From Azolla caroliniana (Eukaryota > Polypodiophyta), in the NCBI GenBank assembly GCA_043228905.1, contig JBHGNT010000001.1, positions 29,760,001-29,824,000 of the forward strand: a DNA stretch of 64,000 nucleotides, written 5' to 3'. The stretch's first letter is position 1, and each line of letters begins with the position of its first letter. A program made the position numbers and the translations under genes. Below the pieces are notes generated by a model, which had not been told where the DNA came from, made no database searches, and was given only the letters and a program-made list of their open reading frames with translations. Positions 47,930-60,600 of the stretch are shown here, one piece after another.

Positions 47930-49111
47930 GCATGGCTAAGCAGCACATACGTACATGTACAATCTTATCCGCACCACACCCTTATGGATCTAGGACATGT
48001 GTCATGTCCACCCATCGTGCTTTTGTCCCTCCCAACTGTGATGTATCTGCTTGGATTTTGAGCAAGGTTCATGATATAACTCAGACGTGTTACACTACCT
48101 CCTCTTATTGCTCCTTTCAAAACTAGAAACATGGCTTTGTTATGTCATCTGAACATAACATTGGCCCGTTATTACTTCATGACATGGTAATCCACCCCCC
48201 TTGGATAAAAATCTACAATGCATATGTTTCCCACTTTATATTATCGGAATCTCGATTAATTATCAACCACCAACCCAACCCACCACTTGTAGTAATTTGA
48301 CATTTAAAAAACAACGCTTGTGATATCTTTCACTTTGTTGATAGAGCTTCCTTTGTGGTTGCATTATATGCTCAATGAACACCCCAACAATGTCTAACAT
48401 TTTCGATAATGGATTTTTGCGTCTCCATTTTGGGGGTTTTCACATGTCATTTGTAAACAAAAGAGCAATTTCCATCATAAAAGGAATGGAACGACGTATC
48501 ACCTATTAGGATTGCAAACAAAGCAAGTACTTTCATTAGTCGAAGATAAGACACAAATTATATGCATAAAAAGTTTGTCGAAACAACCATAGTGTGTATA
48601 TACAAATTTACAATCAACAGAGTAATGCAAGCACATACAACAAATAAGAATCACAAAACCCACTATAAATTTGATACCTTGTACTTTCAAGTGAATTCTC
48701 TCTAAAATACGACACAAATTCTCTCTAAATTATGACATACTCTATCTTTCTTTCTTGAATACGTGCAACTTGTGAATTCCTATGCTTTGAGAGCATCACC
48801 ACCTAAGGTATCATGGGAACTCATTAACTAAGCAATACATTATCACCATAGATGGATTGCAGCATCAATGCTTCGGAAGATAAAACAATAGATTATTGGG
48901 GGGAGAGGACCTTGGAATGGGGTGTTGGCATCATCATGGGGTAAAAGGTCAAAAGGGGTATTTTAGGAAATAATGAGAACAGAGGGGAGGGGTATTTGAT
49001 GGGAAATAACAAAAATCCCCCCAAAGTAAAGAAAAATCAGTGTAGCGGGGGATTCAGAATTCTGTTTTTGTCCGCTTGTGTCTCTGCTCGTGGGTGTGTG
49101 GCTGTTCAGCG
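47930..49111. other. intergenic, no gene recognised
   Basis: Nothing supportable was seen. The last 100 bases before 49,112 presumably hold the leader of the PDI-like gene. Confidence 0.5.
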
Positions 49112-51915
49112 ATGAAACTATGTCTGATTTTAACGATGATGGCCATTCCCCTACTCTTCTTCAGCTCCAGATCTGTGAGAGCAGATATTCTCTCTCTCGA
49201 AGATGCTACCTTCACTGATAAGGTGCGTCTCCCCTCTCTCCCCCTTTCGGAAAAAAAACAAAGCAAAAGATGGATGTAATTCCTGCATAATGTTTCAAAA
49301 TTATTTTTTTTCTTGCAATAAATGAAAACAGGATGCAGGATTATTTTTGCATCGGATCCTCTTTTTCTTATTTGTTTCCTGTTCTTTTTAAAAATGTTTA
49401 AGAAAATAGGGCCTAGATTTATCAGATCTTCCCATTTCTAATCAGTCGGTTGAAATGTGTAAAAAATTAGAATAAAAAAAATGTTTTTCTCTCGGAGGTA
49501 AGAATTATAGGTCTTAGGGAAGGTATATTCATTATTTACTCCAGTATAGGATTTTATAGTTTGGTATAGCAATTTATCACTTTGATATGGGAATGATCAC
49601 AGTTGTATGTGAGTTGGCCACTTGCACGTATGAGTTCGTGGCTTTGATAAAGGAAGTTGCCACTTTGATATATGGATGTCACCTTGATGTCAGAATCACG
49701 AGTTTGGTATTTGAACCAGTCACTTTGATGCAGGGATTTATGATTTTTTGCTATTAGAAATTCGTAAATTTTGTAAATTCGATATAGGGATTCATTCCCT
49801 TTGATATAGGGAGTGACAAGGGTATGTGTGAGCTCACATTGCATGGCATATAGTCATGTGGTCTAGAGATTCAAGCACAGTTTTCTTGACCAGGATTATT
49901 TGGCATGGGTAAGTCTTCAGGAAGAGTCTTGCGTGAGGAACTCTTCATGGTCCATTCCTTTCCCCATAGGAACTTCACAGCCCCATGTCAAGAGATGGCT
50001 GTTCATTCGAGAATTACCGTGTATGTACATGCTTCATGCGAGTATACTAGATCATGTATTTTTCAATGTGTAATTGATAAGTGTTATGTCAGAATGCAAA
50101 GTTGTCTTAAAACTCTCTTTTATTTTTTTCATCCTTTCAGGTAAAGGAGAAGGATACCCTTTGGTTTGTCAAGTTTTGCGTGCCTTGGTGTAAGCATTGG
50201 TAAGTGATTTCTTTTTTTTGTAAAAATCGTTACCAAAGGCGGAGACTATCAATTTTAAACACCAAGTTGGACTTGAATTTGGCATCTGAGATGTTGGGTG
50301 TTCCAAATATCACACGATTATAATATAGGCCAGAACATTAACCTTTATAATTCCTCATTTTATGCTATTTGTTTTCTGTACACTATCACCCATTTGATCT
50401 GTAAGGTTAGAAGACCTTTATGCATTGGAGGAGGCAGCCTTATATACGCGTTAGTAGGATCATGAGGTGTCAAGGTCCATAGAAACATTTGTTCAGATGC
50501 TATTGATAATGACAGACATTGATAAACTCAATATGGTAGCTGACTGCTGGATACAACTAGTAGTGCCAATATCACAGAGACTGTTATGATAAACATCATA
50601 GCTTGTTAACACCAAATTGGGTCATGGCATCAACACTAATCAACTCCATGTGATGGCCTGAAGAGGCAAGCAAACCAATAAATTTGATCCTGCAAAGTAT
50701 ATGGCAACTAAAGTGATCTCAAAATTAGACACATCAGCGCCATTAGTATGGAGTAGTTCAGTGTAAGCAACATTGGAAAGAAAATGAGAAAGGATGAATG
50801 TTCATACTCCCATGATCAAAAGCAGATCAAGGAGCAATTGCAGGTCAGGAATAATTATACAGTAGGGGAACATGACTGATCATACGAGAAACAGCACAAA
50901 AAATGGTTAACATGTTCTAGTTCTACCAACATGTACCTCATAGTGCATTTATTTTGTCTCTTGTAACACTTATTCATAGTGGGGAAAAGCTGCTTTAGAT
51001 CAATATATCCAATGATTCACTAGTATACTGAGACCTTCCAGAAGATCCCCCATTTAGAAGAGAAAGTTGATACAGAAGGCACTGATAAACAAGTCAATGT
51101 ATTCTGATTGAGCCTCATGAAAATAATGCCACGATGCTGCTGTGTACATTATAATTTTGAAATACCTTTTATGATGCATTCTCAAACTAATATTTCTCTA
51201 ACATTTGCGATGAATGTTGTGGTGCACAGCAAGCAGGCTCAATCAATATGGGAAGAGTTGGGGAAAGATGTAGAAATGGAGGACAGTGTTGAGATTGCCC
51301 AAGTTGATTGTACAACAAGCAAGGCAACATGTACAAATGTGGGGATTCGATCATATCCAACATTGAAACTGTTCTACGATGGAGAGGACCATAAAACATA
51401 TAAAGGTAGTTTTTGTTATATATATTATTGTAGAGTGTCTTCTGTAAATCATTTAGAGGGCAAACATAGAAGCTCGACAATAAAACATGATACATTGCAA
51501 ACATGTGCTTTATTTGCTCAACTATAACATTGAGTGCCGTCGTAATGCATGTAGCATGTATATCAGTGAATAAGAAGGTCCTCCTTCCATTGACCTCTCA
51601 AATATCTACACTCTTCAAACTTAATGAAGATGCATATAAAGGTTCAATAAGGCTCTTTATATGCATTTCTTCAAGGTTTAAGAACCCCTACTCGGGGTGA
51701 CTCTCACATATACCACTCTGTAATCTTCATCGGAACTGCTTGTTCAAACATTAGGCTCTTTTCGTCCCGTAGAACTAATGAATCTTTAGGTGACAAAATA
51801 TTTGTGATTAGATCTTATGGTTGATGGTGTAGGAAAGCGTGACCTTGCAGAGCTAAAGAAATTTGCAATGGAAGCTGCACTGAATCTAACCAATGTAATT
51901 CATGAAGAACTTTGA
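49112..51915 (+). CDS. PDIL5-1: protein disulfide isomerase-like 5-1
   Basis: A small single-thioredoxin-domain PDI of the secretory pathway. Spliced model: 49112-49222, 50141-50199, 51230-51405 and 51833-51915; phases agree, giving 142 residues, close to the usual 145-150. The N-terminus (MKLCLILTMMAIPLLFFSSR) is a signal peptide, probably cut after SVRA. The thioredoxin domain follows: ILSLEDATFTDK, KEKDTLWFVKFCVPWCKHC with the CKHC active site split by intron 2, WEELGKDVEMEDSVEIAQVD, the cis-Pro loop RSYPTLKLFYDGED, and KRDLAELKKFAMEAA. It ends NVIHEEL; HEEL resembles an ER-retrieval tetrapeptide. Relatives usually have acidic, Lys-containing tails, so this end is slightly unusual. The ATG at 49,112 follows no in-frame upstream ATG and places the hydrophobic core correctly. 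Confidence 0.92.
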
Positions 51916-54609
51916 GAAATATGACGTTTGGAGAGTGGTGGCAAACTTGTGTAACTGGCATATCTTCATTTGAATGATATGCATGTAAGTTATTGTAGAT
52001 GGAACATTTTGTGAAGATCACAGCAGGCGATTTATGTAGGAGTATTGGTGAGGAAGGTGTGCTCGACTTCAGTTTTAATTTTGAGACTGATGCACTTGTC
52101 AGGATTCCATATGGGATGAGGTTGATAAAACATTAAAGGATCCAGAAATTTTGAAGTTAAAACCTACATTCTTTGAAGAGGTTATGGATGATCTTAATCA
52201 TACATTCTTTGAAGAGCTTATCAGTTATACATAGATTTATCATAAATGTTAATATTCTGGCATAACACATCATCCAATATTGCCTGCTGTGCTTGTGAAA
52301 TGACACATCATCCAATATCTTTGATGTCACTGAATTGGAACGGGTTTACTGCAATCAGAAGAAATGACGAAACTGCATGTGTTATTTTCTCAAAAAGTTA
52401 CATCTTCACAATCACATAATAGATTTGATATTTTGATGCTGAGAACAGTGCATAGTTTAAGATTGTCAGAACTTTAATCTCAGTTAAACATGATTGCTTT
52501 GGCTGTAATGTTTGTTAGCATATGTGTGGGGAGTGTTAGATAAAATCAAATGGCCACCTGACTCTCAGGAGTCCTAACTAATGTTGTTTTGAATATTAGA
52601 TTATGGTTAAATTTGCCTTGTAACCTTTGTCTAGAAGCAGGTATTTGAATATTTAAATCTGGCGATCAATACTTCTTTTGAAATTTTTGATATGTTTGAT
52701 GGTAACCCATCCAGATAATATAGCCAAAAACTCTTAAGCAAATATTGCAATTTTGGTTGGTATTGAAATAAAAAGCAATACTAAATAAGGGTCGGTAGGA
52801 CTTTTTAGGATAGCATGTGATGTATGTGAGGGTGAATTAGTATAATCAGTTTTGAATCACTGAAATCACGAGACAAGATTTACAAGATGCTATTTCACAT
52901 TGCCCAGATACATACTAGACATGAAAAAGCCTTATGGAGTGAATTGTTAATGAAATTAGTACGTTTCTAGCATAGTATGTTATAAAATAGCTAAAAGATG
53001 CTATTTAATCTTAAAAAGTTCATTAACAAAATGAGAGATTTATGATGGTCTATACGATGGTTCCTGGCCTACGGAGATAGCAAGTTCTTAAAGCAATAAT
53101 ATCTGTGTGACAAATTTGGACATACAGATTTCATGAGAACGATTGATTGATTGACACATTTGAAACTGAAGACTTTTGTGATTATATTGGACACCTGAAG
53201 ATATTTTAACTGGTTGATTTGGCTGCTGTGAAGGTTGTCTTTGCATGCAAATACTTTAAACTCACATCAAAGATGATAATTAACTTCAGACTCTAAAATA
53301 CATTCAGGCAAACGCACCATCTTTTAATTTCAATAGATGACAATCCAAAACATAAAAGCTCAACAAAAATATGTACTTTACGCTAGATATTCAAATTGAT
53401 ATGCAAGAGCTCAAACTTTCTTAACATTCTTAAACAATCTTACAATCTATATGACAATCTTCCGCTTCCCAAACCTGACACCAAAGAAAAGTTCACATCA
53501 CATATATCTATCAAAAGATTGCACATGGCCCCTAGTTTTGCAATTCCAAACTTCATCCTTGAAAAAATCTTGAAGGTTGAATTCAAGTGTTTAGGTCTTC
53601 ACCTATCTGTGTACGATTAACTTCCAGTAACACAGTTGTCATAACCTAAATACTCACAACTACACAGCTCACACCAATTTCAAAATTCTTCTAACCTGAA
53701 CTGATCATTCTCAACAATCAATGTTGTATTCAGATATGTGCACGGTTAAGGTCTTCACCTATATGTGTACGATTAACTTCAAGTAACACAGTTGTCATAA
53801 CCTAAATACTCAACTTCACAGCTCAACCAATTTCAAAATTCTTCTTACCTGAACTGATCGTTCTCAACAATCAATGTTTTTACTAATTTCTATTCAGATA
53901 TGTGCGCGAATAATCAGTCCACTCATTGATGCAATCCTAACAGCGCTTAAATTGTTAAATGAGTCTAATATATTGGGTTCTTCAAATATTTGGTTTCACC
54001 AAAAAGTATATAAAACCACCATCTATGGTCAATCGATGTTGGGATAGGGCTTCAAAAGCAAAATCCGTTTGAATTCATTGATGATCAAAAAACATTTTTC
54101 AATCATCGAACACAACCATAATTTGCAGCAAATAACAGTAAGTAATAAATCGTCTGTATGAAACACCATCAGGGAATAAATACAAATCATTTGCATCAAA
54201 TGCAATGAAGTAATACATACAAATCATCTTTCTACAAACATATACCACACCAAAACACAATTTGATACATCTTAAATGCTGAAAAAACAAATGTAGAGTT
54301 TTTAGTGATATCTTTTACTATAGATAGTGGTTTAGAGATTATCTATGACTAATAAAATACTCAAGAAATTCAGTTATGGCCAATTGCTCCAACTATCTAG
54401 ATTGGTATAGAGCTACCCATACCTTCATAAAATACTCATACATGTAGTGTAAGCCCAAAATTCGAATTTCCTTTTATTTTGCTTTCTTTTGGGAATGTGC
54501 TTAGCTTTTTATCGTCTCAACCATAGAAGCCTTTCTTATAAAGATGAAGCATTATTGGGCTGTGGAAAGTGCGGAAAATACTTGAATTTTTCTGTCTGAC
54601 AGGGAGAAG
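51916..54609. other. intergenic with a tandem duplication
   Basis: No gene was recognised. A short stretch near 52,108-52,210 (DEVDKTLKDPEILKLKPTFF) is open but has no supporting context. A tandem duplication is listed separately. Confidence 0.5.
53589..53912. repeat. tandem duplication of about 163 bases
   Basis: taggtcttcacctat(c/a)tgtgtacgattaacttc(c/a)agtaacacagttgtcataacc starts near 53,591 and again near 53,754. Both copies run on to ttcaaaattcttct(a/t)acctgaactgatc and attcagatatgtgc. Confidence 0.88.
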
Positions 54610-57600
54610 CTAACATACCGATCGCAACAAAATGGGCCCAATCCAAGAGCCAAACATGTCACTTAAGGCAATCTGCACTTCTCCTGAGCCATGCTCACAA
54701 CTGATTAAGCTTGCAAGTAGAGGAAAAAATTGCCTCAGGTACTTCTCAAATGATGAATCTGTTAAACCACTAATTGCTTTCAAGGTAGCTATAACTAGGG
54801 GAGCTCGAGCCGCTAATTCTCTTCTCCTTGAAGAACCCAATGGAATTACCCAATTATGCTGCTTTTGTGTAATTTTTGACTGAGCAGAATTTGATGCAGT
54901 ATCCAGATATACCTGTAAGACATCTTTGCACAGTTCTACTAGCCTACTCTCAAAATCTACAATGTCGGAAAGATCCGGTTTATCTAATGGTAAATTCTGT
55001 AGTATGGTTAAGTATGCCAGATAAGACTCGTTTTCTAAGCGAAGGAACGGAGGATCTGGCAATTGAGTTAGCATTTGTAATTTCTGCAACTTCAATCGTA
55101 ATTGAGAATCTCCATTGGCTTTGTGTGAATGCACTGCAATCGCTCGTAATGTATCTAGCAAAAACATGGTATGGTTTGCTTTTAATCTACTCCCATGCAA
55201 ATTGTAAATTTCAATGACAGCCTGCAAGAAAGAATGTTCCAGTCATGACCACAAAAAATAGTCAAACAGCAAGACAATAAACATCAATCATTAGCAAGAT
55301 TACCTGCACAAGTAGTAACTGCACTGCTGTACGAGACTTCATATCAGCAATTGCAACATGTAAAGCTTTCTTAAAGTTCTGAGTTGTCTCTTCTTTTATT
55401 GAATAGTCTATCCCAAATCCATGTCGATGCATTGACTGTGACACTTGAGACTCTGCATTCTGTACAACCTTTAGAATATCAGGTAATGTCTCTATTGCAG
55501 CCTCTTTCAAGACTGTTAAAACCTCCATCCATCTTTCATCCGAAAACAGAGTTCCAGCATTGTTAATCATTCGGACAAAAGCTGCAACACCAATTGCAGC
55601 CAAACTTTGATGTGACCTCTTTATAAAGCCAGTTAGTAGCAGTAAAATTTTCCCGACGAGTGGATTGACAACCTTGTAAAACTTTACAAAGAGATCAACC
55701 ACAAGTTGCAAAGCCAAAGTGCATGTCTCATACAGCCATGCATCTACTTCAACATCATTATCATGATGAACCACACTTTCATCTTCCAGTCTTTGAAGAG
55801 AGGAATGATCCATGGCTCTGCGGACAGAGTCAAAAATTGGGAAAAGGACAGAATCAAAGACACGCTCCCATAGCCCTAGGGAAAATAGATGACCATGAAT
55901 CCGAAGAGTGTCAAACAATATATCTAAAGCACTTTTCCGAATATCAGGTCGTGGATCAAAACTCAATTCTGACAAACCTGCAAGCCATTGTGACCAGCAA
56001 ACTTCACTTCAATATACAAGACAAAAGGTATAAATCATAAACAATTTTAGCTGGCAGTGAAAGGTGTATAAATTAAGTGTTTTCAATCACACTTAAGCCA
56101 TATACAATTGCAACTGAATGACATGCGGTCTATTTCAAGCATACCACCATTATGAGGAGAAGAAGATTCATGGGATACATCTAATTGCTAGCTTCAATAC
56201 ATCTATTTACTATAACTTCTTTACTTAATAGTCTGCAAAGCCATTTATTAAAGTTAATTCCTCTTCCCCATAGACAACCTTTATAATGCCATGCAATCTC
56301 ACAGATAAAAAAAGTTTGAAATCTTTCGTTTGCCTGGATGTCTTCACATTTTACCTTCCAGACTGTTCACTGGCGAAGTATCTTATACCATTGAAGTGGT
56401 ATTTATAGGTCTCTAAGATGATAGTTCTTATTGCATCTATCATTGTGCTTCTTATCTAAATTCTCTTCTAAACACTGATGACTACTCTTCTCAACCACCT
56501 TAAAGACTCTGGTAGGTTTGACCCTCCAGAATTACCTTGTAATGCCAATGATTCCACCTATCCGTTTACTAACTCAAGTAGTTTCTATATCATTTATACC
56601 CAGCCAGTTGATAAAGTTAGATTTATGGTTTCTTGTAGATTATATACAGCCTTTGGAGTTTACTGGTTCATTATACTGAGCATCCTGGTTCAACCTAAGC
56701 TTACATTACATCCAAATTGCTCACTATCATGAGTCTTTAATACCAAATCATAAAACTTTCAACCCTCCCTAACCAATGGTCCCACAGATTCTTTTAGTTG
56801 ATAATACATCCCACTAGTGTCCATGATGATTGATACAAGGCATCATACATTGCAGAAGCCTTTGATCCCATTGAACAACAATTTTCGAAGAGCCAAAACA
56901 CTGACGGATATATTTTTACTCCAAAATGTGTTAGAATAACCAGAACACATTTGCATGATTGAATGCTTTTACATCCATAGCATATTTGAGTAACTGATAG
57001 TTTTTAAGCATTGCAGAAAATATCAGATCCAGAAGTATCAAAACAAACACAAACTATAGGGATGAGGCTGATAGCATAGGCTTGGATGACTTCACAACCT
57101 CATGTCAACTGATAAAATGATGGAATCACTTCTGTAAAACTTATCAAGTAAAAGTGAGGGAAAGAAAAGATATGAAAGTAATTGTAAACTCACCAACAAG
57201 GAGAGGAAACCAAAAATAAAGATGATCATCTTTGTCCGTGAAAGTAGGATCTGATTTAAGAGATTTGTCTTTCTCCTTATTTCTTTCAGCAGAACCAAGC
57301 TCGCCTTCAGCTAATTTTAAGGCACAAAATCTCAAGAATGCAATTGCATTCAAACTCACATCCTGATTGAATCTGCTGTTTGTAAACGCAATGAGACAAT
57401 TTACACAATCTGTAAAGGTGGTGGTTTCTGTCTCAGTTATATAGGGAAAATACTCCCGAACTACTTTTTCAATTGTCTCAAAGGCCAGTAATACAATACT
57501 TTTATGGTCATCTGTTGCTGCTGTGGTAAAAACCTGGAAAAGAGCATCTGGCAGTTGATTAGCTGACTGTCTAAATTTAGATCCATGCACAGCTGGATAG

Positions 57601-60600
57601 TAAAAAGCAAGAAAAGATGATGAAAGGAAAAGGTATCCAAAATACCTATGAGAAAATTACCATGAACATAATTTTCCAGCCCGATTTGACATTGTTTACT
57701 CTAGATAAAACCATCTGAGAGACACAACGAATGATTAGCTCTCTGATTTCAACAGCTCTGCTTTTGCGCATGACAATCACAAACGGCTTCATAAATTCAT
57801 TCTGGAAATTATAGTTTGCAAGTTCTTCACGTTCCAAAAATTTCATTGCTAGCTGCCTCAAAGAATCCATTGCAAATATGGCAATGGAAAGATTTTCAGC
57901 ACAACCAACATTAATGAAAAAGTCTGAAAGCACATTCCATATTCGTGACCAGACCAATCTGATCCGTTCCATATTAAAGTGCCTGCCGAGATGAAAGCAT
58001 GAAATGTTTCAGATGTCCTACCAATCATTCCATCAAATAGAAATGCAAAAGTAAGTTAAAAAAAAATGGCAAAGTGAGACTCTTTACGCAATCTCCACAA
58101 TCTTTGTAAGGCTAAAGACTCGGGGATCAGCTGGTGATTTTAACTCCTCCATAGACACTTTGCATAATGCCTTCACAAAATCAACAATGGCTTCACTATT
58201 TAAATTTACACTTCGTGTAAATATACGATTCATCTCTATTTGTTCAAGCATGTTGAGGTTGGAAACAAGGTTATTCATCTGTTCTGTGGTGACAACACCT
58301 GATGCCTGGCCACCAACACCAGCACTGTCGTATGAACCCCTTCGAGCAGGACCAGCATGATGTGCGCGACTAGCTCCTTTTTTCCAAAGTACAGGAAGTA
58401 CAGATGATTTCACTCCATGTTTTGATTTTTCCACTTCATGTTGTGGTGCTGCAAAGAATGTCGCATCAGGAGGGGCACCTTCACCTAATAGATGAAGGTG
58501 TTCAAAACGTGACACACAAGTCAAAATATGTTCCCATGCTTCTTGCAAGTAGTTTCCATCCTCATCTGCAATCGTAATGATAGCCTGGAAATAAATCAAT
58601 CCAAAACAAAATGAACTTATCACATCAATCCAGATTCCACCAACACTCATTCAGTCATGAAGGTCTTCACTCATTTGGAATGCCACTATCTACATTCATC
58701 ATATTGATGCCCAATTCCATGTCTTAGTTGCATGTCATTAGAATGATGATGCTCTAGCAAGAACGTGTAATTGCTCTAGCAAACAGAATCATTTCAGGAC
58801 ATCGCATACATAAACAACATTGGATTGGCATTGTAACAATTAATCATTTATGGATAGCTTTTCTGTGTATAGTGTACTACAAAACTCAATCTATCCCCTG
58901 CTGTGTCCAATTTTTATATTTTTCATACCCAAACTCCAAATGGTTTCATGCATCATAAGATGCAGATAAGATCTGCCATAGAGAGAGAATCTAACAAGTA
59001 TGGGACAAGGAACACTATACCTTGGGAATACAAGCTACGACCCCTCGCGGTGATAGCTGGTATAAAAATTGGAATAGAGTACAATTCTTGTGAGCAATAA
59101 GAGCTCTTAATAAACTCAAACAACAGTCCAAGAATCACTTTCTCATTCTCTCACAGCTCATAATCCGTCCATAATACATAGAAGTTCTCAAGGCGCTACA
59201 ATTTAATAGGGATAGAAAAGTCTATCCATTTACACCTAATTGTTTTGGAAGATGTTGAATACAGTATGTGCTTCATTTATCAAAATATTGCTCCAGTTGT
59301 AAATTTAAATTTCTGTGGATCCACTAATAAAATAAACAAATACCACACTAACATACGCACCTTTATAGCATCAATATTCTTCTGTTTTATATCTGCGGCA
59401 GAATGTAGAGATGTGAACTTAGCTAGTGAAGTTAAAAATGCATCACGCTGTGTTTGCATGCACATCACGGCCATGATGTGCACCGCAGCACGAAACCCAT
59501 CAAGACACTGAGAGATCACAACTTCATCTTCACTTTGGTCCAAAGGTACACTGAAGGCAGCAAGCATGGGCGCCCAGGAAACCTCCACCATAGGCCTTAA
59601 GATCTCAACATCAGTTGCAGCATAATATATACTTCTGCAAATTCAAGAGAAACCCATTAGAGAGGGTGCTAATTAGTTATCATTATCTAAATATGATGCC
59701 AAAAAATGAATTATTGTGCAAATTTTACTCACTCTGATTTTCCAGCCTTTGCTTTAAACTGTTCTTGCATATGGCGTATAACATCATCACTTGTTTCTAA
59801 TAACTTCTCATCGCCTCGTTTCCGAATAACAATGTTAAGTATAGCATCCAGATTTAAGATTCTATTTGTATTTGTTGGTTGTTTGTTTTGAGGAACAATT
59901 GAATCATCTTTAATCTTTATTTCATTCTTCAGTATGCGATCATAGAGCGATCCCAAGAAATCCTCAGGCAGATCCTTACCATCATCAATACCTCTGTTAT
60001 TACGAAAAAACTCTGCCTTGGACATCTGCAATTCATGTGAAAAAACTTTAACTATAAACGAATGATTGCCTATAGAATCTATATACAAATATTGGAACAA
60101 ACACATGCATGAGCATCTTATGTACATTCATACAAACATCTTTTTAACTATTGGTTAACTCTCTTCATAGCCAGTTTATAGTTTACCTGACCTATTATAT
60201 ATAGATACACATAAGCAGCTAAATTCGAATTATTCTTTGATATCACCCTTAAATTTGATGCTCTGGTTCTATTATTATTCTAATATGAGCTACATCAAGA
60301 AACATTTTCAAAGTTCACATTACTGTTGAGAAACTGTGACCTAATCAAAAAGCAATCCATGTTCAAGTTCTACTTTGAGAATGAGACACATCCATGCATT
60401 GCTCTAACCAAATATGGCCTCCCAAATTCCAAGGACGTTCATACTTACGAAGAAAGACCGTTACTAACCTTATTTTTTACCATTGGATTGTGTGCATCAG
60501 TATTTAGTAAGACCACAGAATAAGCAAGCACATAGGCTGTATCGGCACTAGTGAATGCTTTGGGGTTGCATTTACAGTATCTTTCAGCAAATTTTTCCAT

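Noticed and set aside
47213-48126. Open frames of 236, 167 and 216 codons on opposite strands
   Set aside because: They arise from stop-poor ATAC/TATA tandem repeats, show tandem Tyr-Ile-Thr translation and overlap each other on both strands.
52100-52215. Open stretch with TFFEEV/TFFEEL repeats after PDIL5-1
   Set aside because: Very short, no splice context, no recognised domain; the PDIL5-1 stop at 51,913-51,915 is already well placed.
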